Source of the DNA: Lachnospiraceae bacterium
Lineage (GTDB): Bacteria > Bacillota_A > Clostridia > Lachnospirales > Lachnospiraceae
NCBI GenBank assembly: GCA_024684065.1
Contig: JAIKXO010000180.1
Location: 1-12,110 of the forward strand
DNA: 12,110 bases
Reading direction: 5' to 3'
A program made the translations under genes and the position numbers. Positions 1 to 7,224 of the stretch are shown here, one piece after another. The notes beneath the pieces were generated by a model. That model had not been told where the DNA came from. It ran no database searches and saw nothing but the letters and a program-made list of their open reading frames with translations. The stretch's first letter is position 1, and the number at the start of each line of letters is the position of its first letter.

Positions 1-20
1 AGTCAGTGGGGACGGTTCCA

Positions 21-152
21 ATGGCGTTAAGTTAAGCCTTTTGTCATCCTGAGCGGCAGCGAAGGATCTTTCCGACCGGTTATAGAAGATTCTTCGCTTC
101 GCTCAGAATGACACTGTGTGTAGTAATAGAATTTCACTAACTTAACGCCATT
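21..152. mobile_element. Probable MITE-like insert with 15-bp terminal inverted repeats
   Basis: The segment opens with ATGGCGTTAAGTTA and closes with its reverse complement. The arms 20-34 and 138-152 pair perfectly over 15 bp. It is flanked on both sides by the same 12-bp direct repeat, GGGACGGTTCCA (9-20 and 153-164). That is the pattern expected if a roughly 132-bp non-autonomous element inserted into the outer palindrome and duplicated its target. There is no coding capacity and no transposase in the window. The alternative is that two repeat units simply lie side by side and share the GGACGGTTCC core, which would give the same direct repeat without transposition. The element is inferred from structure only. 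Confidence 0.5.
43..112. repeat. GTCATCCTGAGCG-type palindrome
   Basis: The arms 43-70 and 86-112 are near-perfect inverted copies (GTCATCCTGAGCG... against a copy reading GTCATTCTGAGCGAAGCGAA... on the other strand). They differ by a few substitutions and one base of length. The spacer is about 15 bp. Sequences of the form CCTGAGCGAAGCGAAGGATCT are recalled as dispersed repeats in many bacterial genomes. Here the palindrome sits inside the 21-152 insert, itself inside the outer palindrome, so three repeat types are stacked. Confidence 0.8.
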
Positions 153-269
153 GGGACGGTTCCAGGTGACTCCTTTTTCTGAGGAGCGAAAAAAGAGTCA
201 CCTGGAACCTTGGAACCGTCCCCATTGACTCCCCTTGTTTAAGTGCAGCCTCAATGGTAAAATGTCACT

Positions 270-932
270 ATGCCTGTATTTAAGCTGGATGATAAAATAA
301 TACGATTTCCCGATCCGGAATTGGCGGATGATGATGGATTGCTGGCAACAGGAGGGGATCTTTCTCCAAAGAGGCTGATGTTAGCGTATACCAACGGCAT
401 ATTTCCCTGGTATGAGGGAGATGGGCCGTATCTTTGGTGGTGCCCTAAGGAAAGATTCATTATCCGTCCGTCGGAGATCCATATTTCCCATTCTCTGAAG
501 AAATATATTAGAAAGCATGAAATCTCGTTTATGATAGACCGGGATTTCAGGGATACCGTGCACAGGTGCAGGATGAAAAGGGAGAATAAGGAAGGCACCT
601 GGATCACGGAAGAGATGGAAGAAGCCTATTATGAGCTCTTTAAGAAGGAAGTGGCTATGAGCCTGGAAGCTTATACCGATGGAGAGCTTTCGGGAGGACT
701 CTATGGAGTATGTATAGGAAAATGCTTCTTCGGAGAGAGTATGTTTTCGGAAAAGGAAAACGGCTCAAAGCTTGCTTTGATAATGCTTGCAAGACTTCTG
801 GAAAGAAATGAATTTGTTATGATCGACTGCCAGTTCCATACTGACCATCTTGAAAGCATGGGGGGAAAAAGGATAAGCTGGGATGAATACAAGGTACTTC
901 TGAATAAGGGCCTCGGGAACACCGGGAAATAG
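270..932 (+). CDS. aat: Leucyl/phenylalanyl-tRNA-protein transferase
   Basis: Aat moves Leu or Phe from charged tRNA to the N-terminal Arg or Lys of a protein, creating an N-degron read by ClpS/ClpAP-type proteolysis; it works in the cytoplasm. The 220-residue product spans the whole family fold. Visible family blocks are GLLATGGDLS (residues 23-32), GIFPWY (43-48), the LWWCP block near 55-59, the GTWIT block before residue 115, GGLYG followed by FFGESMFS (about 142-160), and DCQ...HLESMG (about 186-198). An in-frame stop at 258-260 leaves ATG 270 as the natural start, and the protein begins at the usual family position. However, no good Shine-Dalgarno sequence precedes it. The metal permease gene starts 11 bp after the stop, suggesting co-transcription. 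The repeat ending at 230 leaves little room for a promoter, and I could not place a convincing -10. Confidence 0.96.
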   Translation: MPVFKLDDKIIRFPDPELADDDGLLATGGDLSPKRLMLAYTNGIFPWYEGDGPYLWWCPKERFIIRPSEIHISHSLKKYIRKHEISFMIDRDFRDTVHRCRMKRENKEGTWITEEMEEAYYELFKKEVAMSLEAYTDGELSGGLYGVCIGKCFFGESMFSEKENGSKLALIMLARLLERNEFVMIDCQFHTDHLESMGGKRISWDEYKVLLNKGLGNTGK

Positions 933-943
933 ACCGGGATCAG

Positions 944-1798
944 GTGAAGACAGTGTTTGCTAAGCTTTTAATGTATTTTGAATATCCTTTTGTCAGGAAC
1001 GCATTTGTAGTCGGGATACTTATAGCCCTTTGCTCTTCTCTTTTAGGCGTGACCCTCGTCTTAAAGCGCTTCTCTTTTATCGGGGACGGCTTATCCCATG
1101 TGGCATTTGGAGCCATAGCCATCGCTGCCGTTTTGAATTTCACAAATGAGATGTTCCTTGTACTTCCCGTTACCATCATATGCGCGATACTTTTATTGAG
1201 GACGGGAAATAATGCACGCATACGGGGCGATGCAGCCATTGCGATGATATCTGTGGGAGCCATGGCCTTTGGATATCTTATAATGAACGCTTTTTCCACC
1301 TCGTCAAACCTGTCAGGGGATGTATGCAGTACACTGTTCGGTTCGACTTCCATGTTAACGCTGACAGAAAAACATGTCGTATTATGTACGGTACTTTCCC
1401 TTGCTGTAGTCTTCATATTCATATTTTTTTACAACAGGATATTTGCCGTGACCTTTGACGAAAGCTTTTCCAGAGCAGCGGGAATAAATGCCGAAGGATA
1501 TAATCTTTTGATCGCGATCATCATAGCGGTAATAATAGTGCTGGCCATGAATCTGGTAGGTTCACTTTTAATATCTGCTCTTGTGATATTTCCTGCATTG
1601 TCCGCCATGAGGCTTTTTAAGAGCTTCAGGGGAGTTACGGTTTTTTCGGCTGTTATCTCAGTGATATGTGCCTTTGCGGGTATGATCTTTTCCATTCTTT
1701 CAGGAACTCCGGTGGGCTCCACCATTGTTGCCGCCGATATCATAGCCTTCGCATTCTGCTGCGCTGCAGGAGCGATCAGGGAAGGTGTCCGGGGGTGA
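944..1798 (+). CDS. ABC-3 family metal (Zn/Mn) transporter permease, ZnuB/TroC-like
   Basis: This is the membrane subunit of a zinc- or manganese-type ABC importer. The 284-residue protein is very hydrophobic, with about seven or eight membrane segments. It carries the family block GDGLSHVAFGAIAIAA early on and a hydrophobic GSLLISALVIFPALSAMRL block in the second half, where ABC-3 permeases contact the ATPase. The GTG at 944 is taken as start because it gives the full N-terminal helix; the next in-frame Met (971) has no better ribosome site. The metal cannot be told from the permease. No ATPase or binding-protein gene lies next to it: aat is upstream and glnA downstream. Its partners must be encoded left of the window or elsewhere. 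Confidence 0.9.
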   Translation: MKTVFAKLLMYFEYPFVRNAFVVGILIALCSSLLGVTLVLKRFSFIGDGLSHVAFGAIAIAAVLNFTNEMFLVLPVTIICAILLLRTGNNARIRGDAAIAMISVGAMAFGYLIMNAFSTSSNLSGDVCSTLFGSTSMLTLTEKHVVLCTVLSLAVVFIFIFFYNRIFAVTFDESFSRAAGINAEGYNLLIAIIIAVIIVLAMNLVGSLLISALVIFPALSAMRLFKSFRGVTVFSAVISVICAFAGMIFSILSGTPVGSTIVAADIIAFAFCCAAGAIREGVRG

Positions 1799-1802
1799 TG
1801 AG

Positions 1803-1865
1803 GTTCCAAGCAGTCAATTGAAGGCGCCCGGGTATAATGAAGACAGAAACAATCCCGGGAAATGG
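1803..1865 (+). promoter_or_regulatory. Candidate glnA promoter with CCCGGG repeats around the -10
   Basis: A perfect TATAAT lies at 1833-1838 in the 154-bp gap before glnA. It is immediately preceded by CCCGGG (1827-1832) and followed by a second CCCGGG at 1854-1859, so two identical 6-bp palindromes frame the -10 and the expected start near 1845. A clear -35 is missing: the hexamer 17 bp upstream is GCAGTC. That fits either an activated promoter or a chance match. Further CCCGG copies occur just downstream (near 1879-1893) and could form RNA hairpins. I could not match the leader to the known glnA riboswitch core. Confidence 0.4.
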
Positions 1866-1952
1866 CTAAGGATGATTCACCCGGATAAAGCCCGGCAGGA
1901 CAAGGTTAAGATGGCATACCATCAACCGGATCAGAAAAAGGGAGGAAAAGAA

Positions 1953-3383
1953 ATGGAGAAAACATTGAAAGGAGTCCAGAAGCTTATTAAGGACGAGGGG
2001 ATCAGGATCGTTGATTTTAAGCTGACCGATATTGACGGAAGGTGGCGTCACTTAAGTATTCCCGCTGAAAGACTGACGGAGAGCGTAATGGAGCACGGGA
2101 TAGGCTTTGACGGGTCGAATTACGGCTATGCTCCTATAGAAAACAGCGACATGGTATTTATTCCCGTACTCGGATCAGCAGTTATCGATCCTTATCCAGA
2201 AGTGCCCACACTTTCAATGATCGGAGATGTAAGGGTTATCGATCTCCCGAAAAACAGGCCCTTTGACCAGTATCCCAGGAATGTTGCCATCCGGGCTCTG
2301 GAATATATGGAGGAGATCGGAGTGGCCGACAGGATGGTGATCGGGCCGGAGTATGAGTTTTATGTTTTTGACAGCGTAAAGTATGGTACGGACTATCACA
2401 ATATGTTTGCCGAGATCTATACATCCCAGGCGTGCTTCGCATCCGGTTTTGACGACAATAATAACGGCTACCAGCTGAAGAGCGGGGCAGGCTATCACAA
2501 TACCCTTCCCACGGATATAAGGAATGACCTCCGTTCCCGTATGTGCATTTCAATGAGCGACTGGGGCATAAATGTAAAATACCACCATCCCGAAGTGGGA
2601 GGGAGCGGCCAGATGGAGATAGAGGTGGAGCTGGGGGATATGCTTAAGCTGGCAGATGATACCATGGCGGCTAAATATGTGATAAAGAATGAGGCTGTTA
2701 AGGATAACTGCACCGCCACCTTTATGCCTAAACCTCTCTCCGGCGAAGCTGGAAGCGGAATGCATGTGCATATGCTTCTTTTAAAGAAGGGAAAGCCGGT
2801 ATTCTTTGACCCCAAGGGATATGCGCAGTTAAGTAAGGAAGCACACTATTTTATGGGAGGACTGCTTATGCACGCCAGATCCCTGTGCGCCATAACCAAT
2901 CCTTCCACTAATTCGTATAAGAGACTGGTTCCGGGCTTCGAAGCTCCTGTTACCATAGGCTACGCCATGTCAAACCGGAGCGCGGTCATCCGTATCCCCG
3001 CCTATGCCAAGACTCCGGAGACCAAGAGGTTTGAACTAAGGAACCCCGATGCTACCTGTAATCCGTACTATGCTTATGCGGCGATACTTATGGCGGGGCT
3101 TGACGGTATTAAGAAGAAAAAAGATCCCCATAAGGCAGGCTGGGGCCCCTATGACTTTAATCTCTATGAGCTTTCAGAGAAGGAAAAAGCCAAGCTCTCC
3201 GGACTTCCCAAAACACTGGATGAGGCGCTGGATGCCCTTGAAGAAGACCACGATTATCTGACGGCAGGCGGAGTTTTCCCTGAAAGGCTTCTGACCCAGC
3301 TTGTAGAGAGGTGCAGAAAGACCGAAAGCCGTATTTCCAGGCTTCCCCACCCGGCAGAGTTTGAGGAGTATTACGACCTTTGA
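1953..3383 (+). CDS. glnA: Glutamine synthetase, type I
   Basis: GlnA makes glutamine from glutamate, ammonia and ATP, the entry point of ammonium assimilation, as a cytoplasmic dodecamer. From ATG 1953 the protein has 476 residues, the usual size for type I. Visible are DGSN at residues 53-56 in the N-terminal beta-grasp domain, the ATP/metal block GSGMHVHM (H271 and H273), NRSAVIRIP (341-349), FELRNPDA and the terminal HPAEFEEYYDL. DGSN replaces the DGSS of enterobacterial enzymes. A Tyr lies in an NLYEL context at residue 405, where adenylylated enzymes carry their Tyr in NLYDLP; whether it is modified cannot be seen. The start is set by GGGAGGAAAAG at 1940-1950, just before the ATG; the frame stays open back to a GTG at 1785 inside the permease gene, but that extension does not look like GlnA. 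Possible regulation is through the CCCGGG leader. Confidence 0.97.
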   Translation: MEKTLKGVQKLIKDEGIRIVDFKLTDIDGRWRHLSIPAERLTESVMEHGIGFDGSNYGYAPIENSDMVFIPVLGSAVIDPYPEVPTLSMIGDVRVIDLPKNRPFDQYPRNVAIRALEYMEEIGVADRMVIGPEYEFYVFDSVKYGTDYHNMFAEIYTSQACFASGFDDNNNGYQLKSGAGYHNTLPTDIRNDLRSRMCISMSDWGINVKYHHPEVGGSGQMEIEVELGDMLKLADDTMAAKYVIKNEAVKDNCTATFMPKPLSGEAGSGMHVHMLLLKKGKPVFFDPKGYAQLSKEAHYFMGGLLMHARSLCAITNPSTNSYKRLVPGFEAPVTIGYAMSNRSAVIRIPAYAKTPETKRFELRNPDATCNPYYAYAAILMAGLDGIKKKKDPHKAGWGPYDFNLYELSEKEKAKLSGLPKTLDEALDALEEDHDYLTAGGVFPERLLTQLVERCRKTESRISRLPHPAEFEEYYDL

Positions 3384-3428
3384 TCAGTGGCGGCATAAAA
3401 AGACAGAAAGGAGCAGCAACAACAGAAA

Positions 3429-4385
3429 ATGGTTTTTGAAAATGTACTGGAGGCTGTCGGGCATACGCCGATGGTAAGGCTAAACAGAATGTGTGAGCCT
3501 GACAGCGCGGAAATCCTTGTAAAATTTGAGGGTACAAATATCGGGGGATCCATAAAGACAAGGACTGCCCTCAATATGATAAAGGCAGCCGAGCGGGAAG
3601 GACTGATAAATAAGGACACCGTAATTGTCGAACCCACAAGCGGAAATCAGGGGATCGGCCTTGCCCTGGTGGGGGCAGTAAGGGGCTATAAGACCATAAT
3701 AATAATGCCTGATTCCGTAAGTGAAGAGCGAAGAAAGATAATAAGGCATTATGGCGCGGAAGTAATTCTTATCCATGACGATGGGGACATAGGTAAATGC
3801 ATGGATCAGTGCCTTCAAACCGCTATCCGGATGAAGGAAGAGGATCCGAAGGTCTTTGTGCCGCAGCAATTCGAGAATCCGAATAACACTCTGGCTCACA
3901 AAAACCATACTGCTCTTGAAATGATGGAACAGGTTGCAGGGCCTATCCACGGGTTCTGCTCCGGAATTGGAACGGGAGGAACCATTACAGGGATAGGGGA
4001 GGTACTAAAGGCCCAGTATCCCTTTATTGAAATATGGGCTGTAGAGCCTGAAAACGCCGCGATCTTAGCGGGTGGAAATATCGGAACCCACCTTCAGATG
4101 GGAATCGGAGACGGGATAATCCCGGAGATCCTGAACCTGAATATATTCGACAGTATTTACACGGTATCAGATGAAGAAGCAATAGGAACGGCCCAGAGAC
4201 TTGCGCGGGAAGAAGGGATCTTATGCGGCATATCCAGCGGAACCAATGTAGCCGCTGCCATACAGCTCGCCAAAAAGCTTGGACCCGGAAAGACCGTTGT
4301 TACCGTGCTGCCCGATACTGCGGAGAGGTATTTCTCTACTCCGCTTTTCGATGAAGAGTCATTCCTTCCGGAGAATGATATATGA
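3429..4385 (+). CDS. Cysteine-synthase-like PLP enzyme (CysK/CysM family) with altered active site
   Basis: This 318-residue protein is a fold-type II PLP enzyme of the O-acetylserine sulfhydrylase family. It shows the lysine loop GGSIKTR (expected Schiff-base Lys43), the substrate loop TSGNQG (residues 70-75), the PLP phosphate loop GTGGT (181-185), a PQQFENPNN block and the C-terminal LPDTAERY. Overall similarity and length fit CysK, which makes cysteine from O-acetylserine and sulfide. Two normally invariant spots differ: the usual KDR after the catalytic Lys is KTR, and TSGNTG is TSGNQG. These sit on the substrate side, so the substrate may not be O-acetylserine. A GAAAGGAG site at 3406-3413 precedes the ATG, with rather long spacing. 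The stop overlaps the PfkB kinase start by 4 bp (ATGA), so the two are translationally coupled. It probably shares the glnA transcript, 45 bp downstream. Confidence 0.85.
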   Translation: MVFENVLEAVGHTPMVRLNRMCEPDSAEILVKFEGTNIGGSIKTRTALNMIKAAEREGLINKDTVIVEPTSGNQGIGLALVGAVRGYKTIIIMPDSVSEERRKIIRHYGAEVILIHDDGDIGKCMDQCLQTAIRMKEEDPKVFVPQQFENPNNTLAHKNHTALEMMEQVAGPIHGFCSGIGTGGTITGIGEVLKAQYPFIEIWAVEPENAAILAGGNIGTHLQMGIGDGIIPEILNLNIFDSIYTVSDEEAIGTAQRLAREEGILCGISSGTNVAAAIQLAKKLGPGKTVVTVLPDTAERYFSTPLFDEESFLPENDI

Positions 4386-5275
4386 AAAAGGCTCTTTTTA
4401 TTGGCGCGGCCTGCGTGGATGTGGTGATCTATCTTCACCGGCTTCCAAAAACCGAAGAAGATATCCATCCGGAGAAACAGGTTATGAGCCTGGGGGGATG
4501 TGCCTGCAACGCCGCCAGTGCGGCCAGACTTATTACTGAAAATGTGGAATTTGCCGGTGTAGTCGGCTCCGGCGTATTCGGTGAGCTGACGGAGAAGTTC
4601 TTAATTGAGAGAGGGCTTAACGCCAGGATCAGGGCGGAAGAAGAGAATGGCTGCTGTTACTGTTTCGTGGAGGACAGTGGAGAACGGACCTTTTTATCTG
4701 TCCATGGAGCTGAGTATTCTTTCAAAAGAGAGGCTCTAAGAGAGATAGACAGGACAGGCTTTGACTTTGTTTATATTTCCGGTCTTGAGGTAGAGGAAAA
4801 GACCGGAGACGCATTGATCGATTACCTGTATGAATTTCCTGAAAGAAAGGTTTTTTATTGTCCCGGCCCCAGAGGCACACCCTTAAATCAAAAGAATAAG
4901 AGGATCATTTCCCTTAAGCCTGTTCTCCATGTGAATAAGAGTGAGGCCTGCAGACTTGCCGGTTCCCTGTCCGGAAATGACTTTGACGGATATGAGGAAG
5001 CAGCGGAATATCTCCATGGCCTGACAGGGGAAAATGTGGTTGTTACCCTTGGAAACCGGGGAGTGTACTGTCTGGAAGGGAATGGGGGATACACCATTCC
5101 CGCGGCAAAAACCGAGGTGGTAAATACCATCGGCGCGGGAGATACCCATGTGGGGACTCTTATCGGATGCCTGACAAAGGGGATGGATTGGAGAGAAAGC
5201 CTGGAAACCGCTAATAAAATGGCGGCGCTTTCCGTGGCCTGTGAAGGTCCCATACCTCCGGAAGGCTCATTTTAA
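4382..5275 (+). CDS. PfkB-family carbohydrate/nucleoside kinase
   Basis: This 297-residue ribokinase-type enzyme phosphorylates a sugar, nucleoside or related small alcohol with ATP. The N-terminal substrate block GGCACNAA (residues 38-45) and the C-terminal block NTIGAGDTHVG (248-258), with the catalytic-base Asp254 in GAGD, are both present. The first residue of the usual DTxGAGD signature is Asn here. No feature fixes the substrate. The ATG overlaps the stop of the preceding CysK-like gene, which suggests that the two act in one small-molecule pathway; that is inference from coupling only. tcdA follows after 24 bp. Confidence 0.88.
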   Translation: MKKALFIGAACVDVVIYLHRLPKTEEDIHPEKQVMSLGGCACNAASAARLITENVEFAGVVGSGVFGELTEKFLIERGLNARIRAEEENGCCYCFVEDSGERTFLSVHGAEYSFKREALREIDRTGFDFVYISGLEVEEKTGDALIDYLYEFPERKVFYCPGPRGTPLNQKNKRIISLKPVLHVNKSEACRLAGSLSGNDFDGYEEAAEYLHGLTGENVVVTLGNRGVYCLEGNGGYTIPAAKTEVVNTIGAGDTHVGTLIGCLTKGMDWRESLETANKMAALSVACEGPIPPEGSF

Positions 5276-5299
5276 TCATGCTTCCCCGGGAGATCATCT

Positions 5300-6013
5300 A
5301 TGGATAATATGGCAGAATCAGACCGTTTTTCAAGAACCAGGCTTCTATACGGCGAGGAGGGAATGAAGATCCTTTCTTCAAGCAGGGTGGCGGTATTCGG
5401 AATAGGGGGAGTCGGAGGATATGTGATGGAGGCTCTGACCCGTTCCGGGATCGGCGCGTTGGACCTTATTGACAAGGACAGGGTCTGCCTTTCAAATCTA
5501 AACCGCCAGATCATTGCGACGGAAAAGACACTTGGAATGTATAAGGTAGATGCGGCAGAGGAAAGGATTAAGGACATTTCACCCGAATGCAGGGTGAAAA
5601 CATATAAGGTTTTCTTTCTGCCGGAAACCCGGGATATGATGGATTTCATTGATTACGACTATGTGGTGGATGCCATCGACACTGTTACCGGAAAGCTTAC
5701 GATCATTGAAAAGGCGAAGGAGGCAGGAATCCCCGTCATTTCCTCTATGGGAGCGGGAAATAAGACTGATCCGGCTGCATTTGAGGTTGCGGATATTTAC
5801 GATACATCAGTATGTCCTTTAGCGAAGGTTATGCGGAGGGAATGCAGGAAAAGAGGGATCAAATCCCTGAAGGTTGTGTATTCAAGAGAAGAACCCGTTA
5901 AGAGCACTGAGGATTTCCCCGGATCCACGGCCTTTGTTCCTTCAGTTGCAGGGCTTATTATAGCCGGAACGGTCATCAATGATCTGGTGGAAATTGGGTC
6001 TCATCAAGTATGA
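5300..6013 (+). CDS. tcdA: tRNA threonylcarbamoyladenosine dehydratase (TcdA/CsdL)
   Basis: TcdA is an E1-like enzyme that uses ATP to cyclise t6A37 to ct6A in ANN-decoding tRNAs, supporting accurate decoding. The 237-residue product opens with FSRTRLLYGEEG, the usual TcdA opening. It has the nucleotide loop GIGGVG (34-39), the adenylate-site residues D58 and D60, SNLNRQ (65-70) and a DAIDT block near 124-128. It is slightly shorter than the 268-residue E. coli protein at the C-terminus. GGGAG at 5286-5290 is well spaced for ATG 5300; Met4 is a possible second start. The stop overlaps the next gene's ATG by 4 bp. A ThiF/MoeB-type E1 is the alternative, but the N-terminal block favours TcdA. 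Confidence 0.93.
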   Translation: MDNMAESDRFSRTRLLYGEEGMKILSSSRVAVFGIGGVGGYVMEALTRSGIGALDLIDKDRVCLSNLNRQIIATEKTLGMYKVDAAEERIKDISPECRVKTYKVFFLPETRDMMDFIDYDYVVDAIDTVTGKLTIIEKAKEAGIPVISSMGAGNKTDPAAFEVADIYDTSVCPLAKVMRRECRKRGIKSLKVVYSREEPVKSTEDFPGSTAFVPSVAGLIIAGTVINDLVEIGSHQV

Positions 6014-7218
6014 ATGGTGAGAAATACTGCTTCCGGGACACGGGATTTCTTATTGAGCATAAGGAACATATAAACAGGATGGCGTCTCCCGGGGAAGGAA
6101 ATGTCATAATAAGGGGGATTATTTCCTGGGGAGAATGCGTTGCATTTCCGGAATCTGTGGAGGGCAGGCCGGTCACTGCCTTCATTCCTTACAACGAAGG
6201 AACCGGGGCGCTCAGCTGGCCCGGTGTAAAAAAGCTTCATATCCCCAGATTTTTCGGACGGTTCCCGGAGAGGAACGATCTCTTTCCGGATCTTAAAGAG
6301 ATAGAGGTGGATCCGGAAAACAGGATATTCCTTACGGACAGAAAAATGCTCTTTAAGGACCAAGGGAGAGAGCTCTTCTTATCCCTGGTATCCGGACTGA
6401 AAGAAGAGAGGGTCATAGTGCCTGAAAAGGTGATCCGCCTGGGGGCTGCCGCCTTCGCGGACAGCAGGTGTGAAGAGATCGATTTTAGGAACCCGGGGAT
6501 CGAGGCCGGGGAAAAGAGCTTTGACCGTTCCGTATGGCTTGAGAAACAGGAGGGAGCAGCATATATCGGGGATATGCTATACCGGGTAAAAGGAAATAAA
6601 GACGGCAGGAACACCGGGATCTATATAAGAAAAGGAACGAGGAGAATTTTTAAGACCGCATTTTCAGCCCTTGGAGAAGAGGGGGCTGACAGCATCTTTA
6701 TCAATAAGGATATGAAGCTCCCGGGGCTTACGGATAACCTGATAGCGGCCGCAAACCCTAGAGGGAGGGGTAAAGTACGGATCACTCTTATAAGAGTGGA
6801 TGAAGAGGGAAAAGAAGAGAGATTCTCTGTTCCTTCAGGTATCGACCCAAAGGGAAGAGAGCTTTTAAGAAAGGCCTGGGATCTGGGGAATGAAATGCCG
6901 GAGGATACGGTAGAGCATATCACCGACAGAGGGGAAAGGCTGGACTTTGCCATATATCAGGCTTCAGGCAGGAACAAAGCGGGAACCGGCCTCCCTTTAG
7001 AGATAATAAGGGAGGAACAGGGTGAAGCTGCCGCGCATTCGGTAATGCTTCTTGATGAAGAGTCACTTTGCCGTCTTTTGGAGAAGGAAGTGTTTGACAG
7101 GGAGGCTCTTCTGTCAATGCTGCCGGCGGCGCAGGACCGGGGCTTTGTAAGTGCAGCAGCCCATATCCTTTATTCGCTGAGTAATGAAAAGGCCCAGAAT
7201 ACAAAGGAAAGAGCGTGA
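6010..7218 (+). CDS. Cytoplasmic BspA-like leucine-rich-repeat protein, function unknown
   Basis: No enzyme domain is recognisable in this 402-residue protein. Three stretches follow the BspA/LRR_5 pattern: residues 31-59 (FPESVEGRPVTAF, as in the header unit of these proteins), about 72-155 (IEVDPENRIF, later VPEKVIRLGAAAF around 137-149), and about 180-230 (YIGDMLYRVKG, then IYIRKGTRRIFKTAF). The C-terminal 60 residues look helical (ALLSMLPAAQDRGFVSAAAHIL). LRR_5 proteins are usually exported adhesins, but this one starts MNGEKYCFRDTG with no signal peptide, membrane segment or cell-wall anchor, so it should be cytoplasmic. It overlaps tcdA by 4 bp and lies 6 bp before the VWA gene, so it is probably a partner of the VWA/AAA+ pair. 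A substrate-recognition or scaffold role is inferred from that position only. Confidence 0.7.
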   Translation: MNGEKYCFRDTGFLIEHKEHINRMASPGEGNVIIRGIISWGECVAFPESVEGRPVTAFIPYNEGTGALSWPGVKKLHIPRFFGRFPERNDLFPDLKEIEVDPENRIFLTDRKMLFKDQGRELFLSLVSGLKEERVIVPEKVIRLGAAAFADSRCEEIDFRNPGIEAGEKSFDRSVWLEKQEGAAYIGDMLYRVKGNKDGRNTGIYIRKGTRRIFKTAFSALGEEGADSIFINKDMKLPGLTDNLIAAANPRGRGKVRITLIRVDEEGKEERFSVPSGIDPKGRELLRKAWDLGNEMPEDTVEHITDRGERLDFAIYQASGRNKAGTGLPLEIIREEQGEAAAHSVMLLDEESLCRLLEKEVFDREALLSMLPAAQDRGFVSAAAHILYSLSNEKAQNTKERA

Positions 7219-7224
7219 TCCCGG

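Larger units (their letters stand above)
1..230. repeat. Composite nested palindromic repeat (GGGGACGGTTCC type)
   Basis: This non-coding stretch is almost entirely inverted repeat. The outer arms are 1-20 and 211-230; the reverse complement of the second matches the first at 19 of 20 positions. The inner right half carries a second perfect hairpin (158-172 with 195-209, 15 bp, loop of about 22). The left half carries a separate inverted-repeat insert (21-152). The motif GGGACGGTTCCA occurs twice in the same orientation (9-20 and 153-164) and its core once inverted near 213-223. GGGGACGGTTCC palindromes are recalled as dispersed intergenic repeats in clostridial genomes; that part is memory, not something the window shows. 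No ORF is convincing here. The element ends about 40 bp before aat, so its right arm may lie in the aat promoter or leader. Confidence 0.85.

Noticed and set aside
1..230. CRISPR array
   Set aside because: The repeats are inverted and nested, not regularly spaced direct copies with spacers; no cas gene is present.
225..263. aat promoter with TTGACT (225-230) and TAAAAT (258-263)
   Set aside because: The spacer is 27 bp and the -10 would sit almost on the start codon.
917..929. 13-bp match GAACACCGGGAAA also at 11263-11275
   Set aside because: One match lies at the end of the aat coding sequence and the other just after the rlmI-like stop; there is no flanking homology, so it is most likely chance.
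940..1422. Long - strand ORF opposite the permease
   Set aside because: It is a shadow of a hydrophobic + strand gene with clear family motifs; it has no ribosome site or recognisable domain.
1785..1952. 56-residue N-terminal extension of GlnA from GTG 1785
   Set aside because: It overlaps the permease end, has no GlnA similarity, and a strong GGGAGG site precedes ATG 1953, which gives the normal protein length.
1860..1952. glnA-type glutamine riboswitch
   Set aside because: ATTCACCC and GGAC pieces look vaguely similar, but the conserved GGAAGTAGG-like core is absent.
3049..3261. + strand ORF inside glnA in another frame
   Set aside because: It lies wholly within a well-supported gene; its composition is that of a frameshifted reading.
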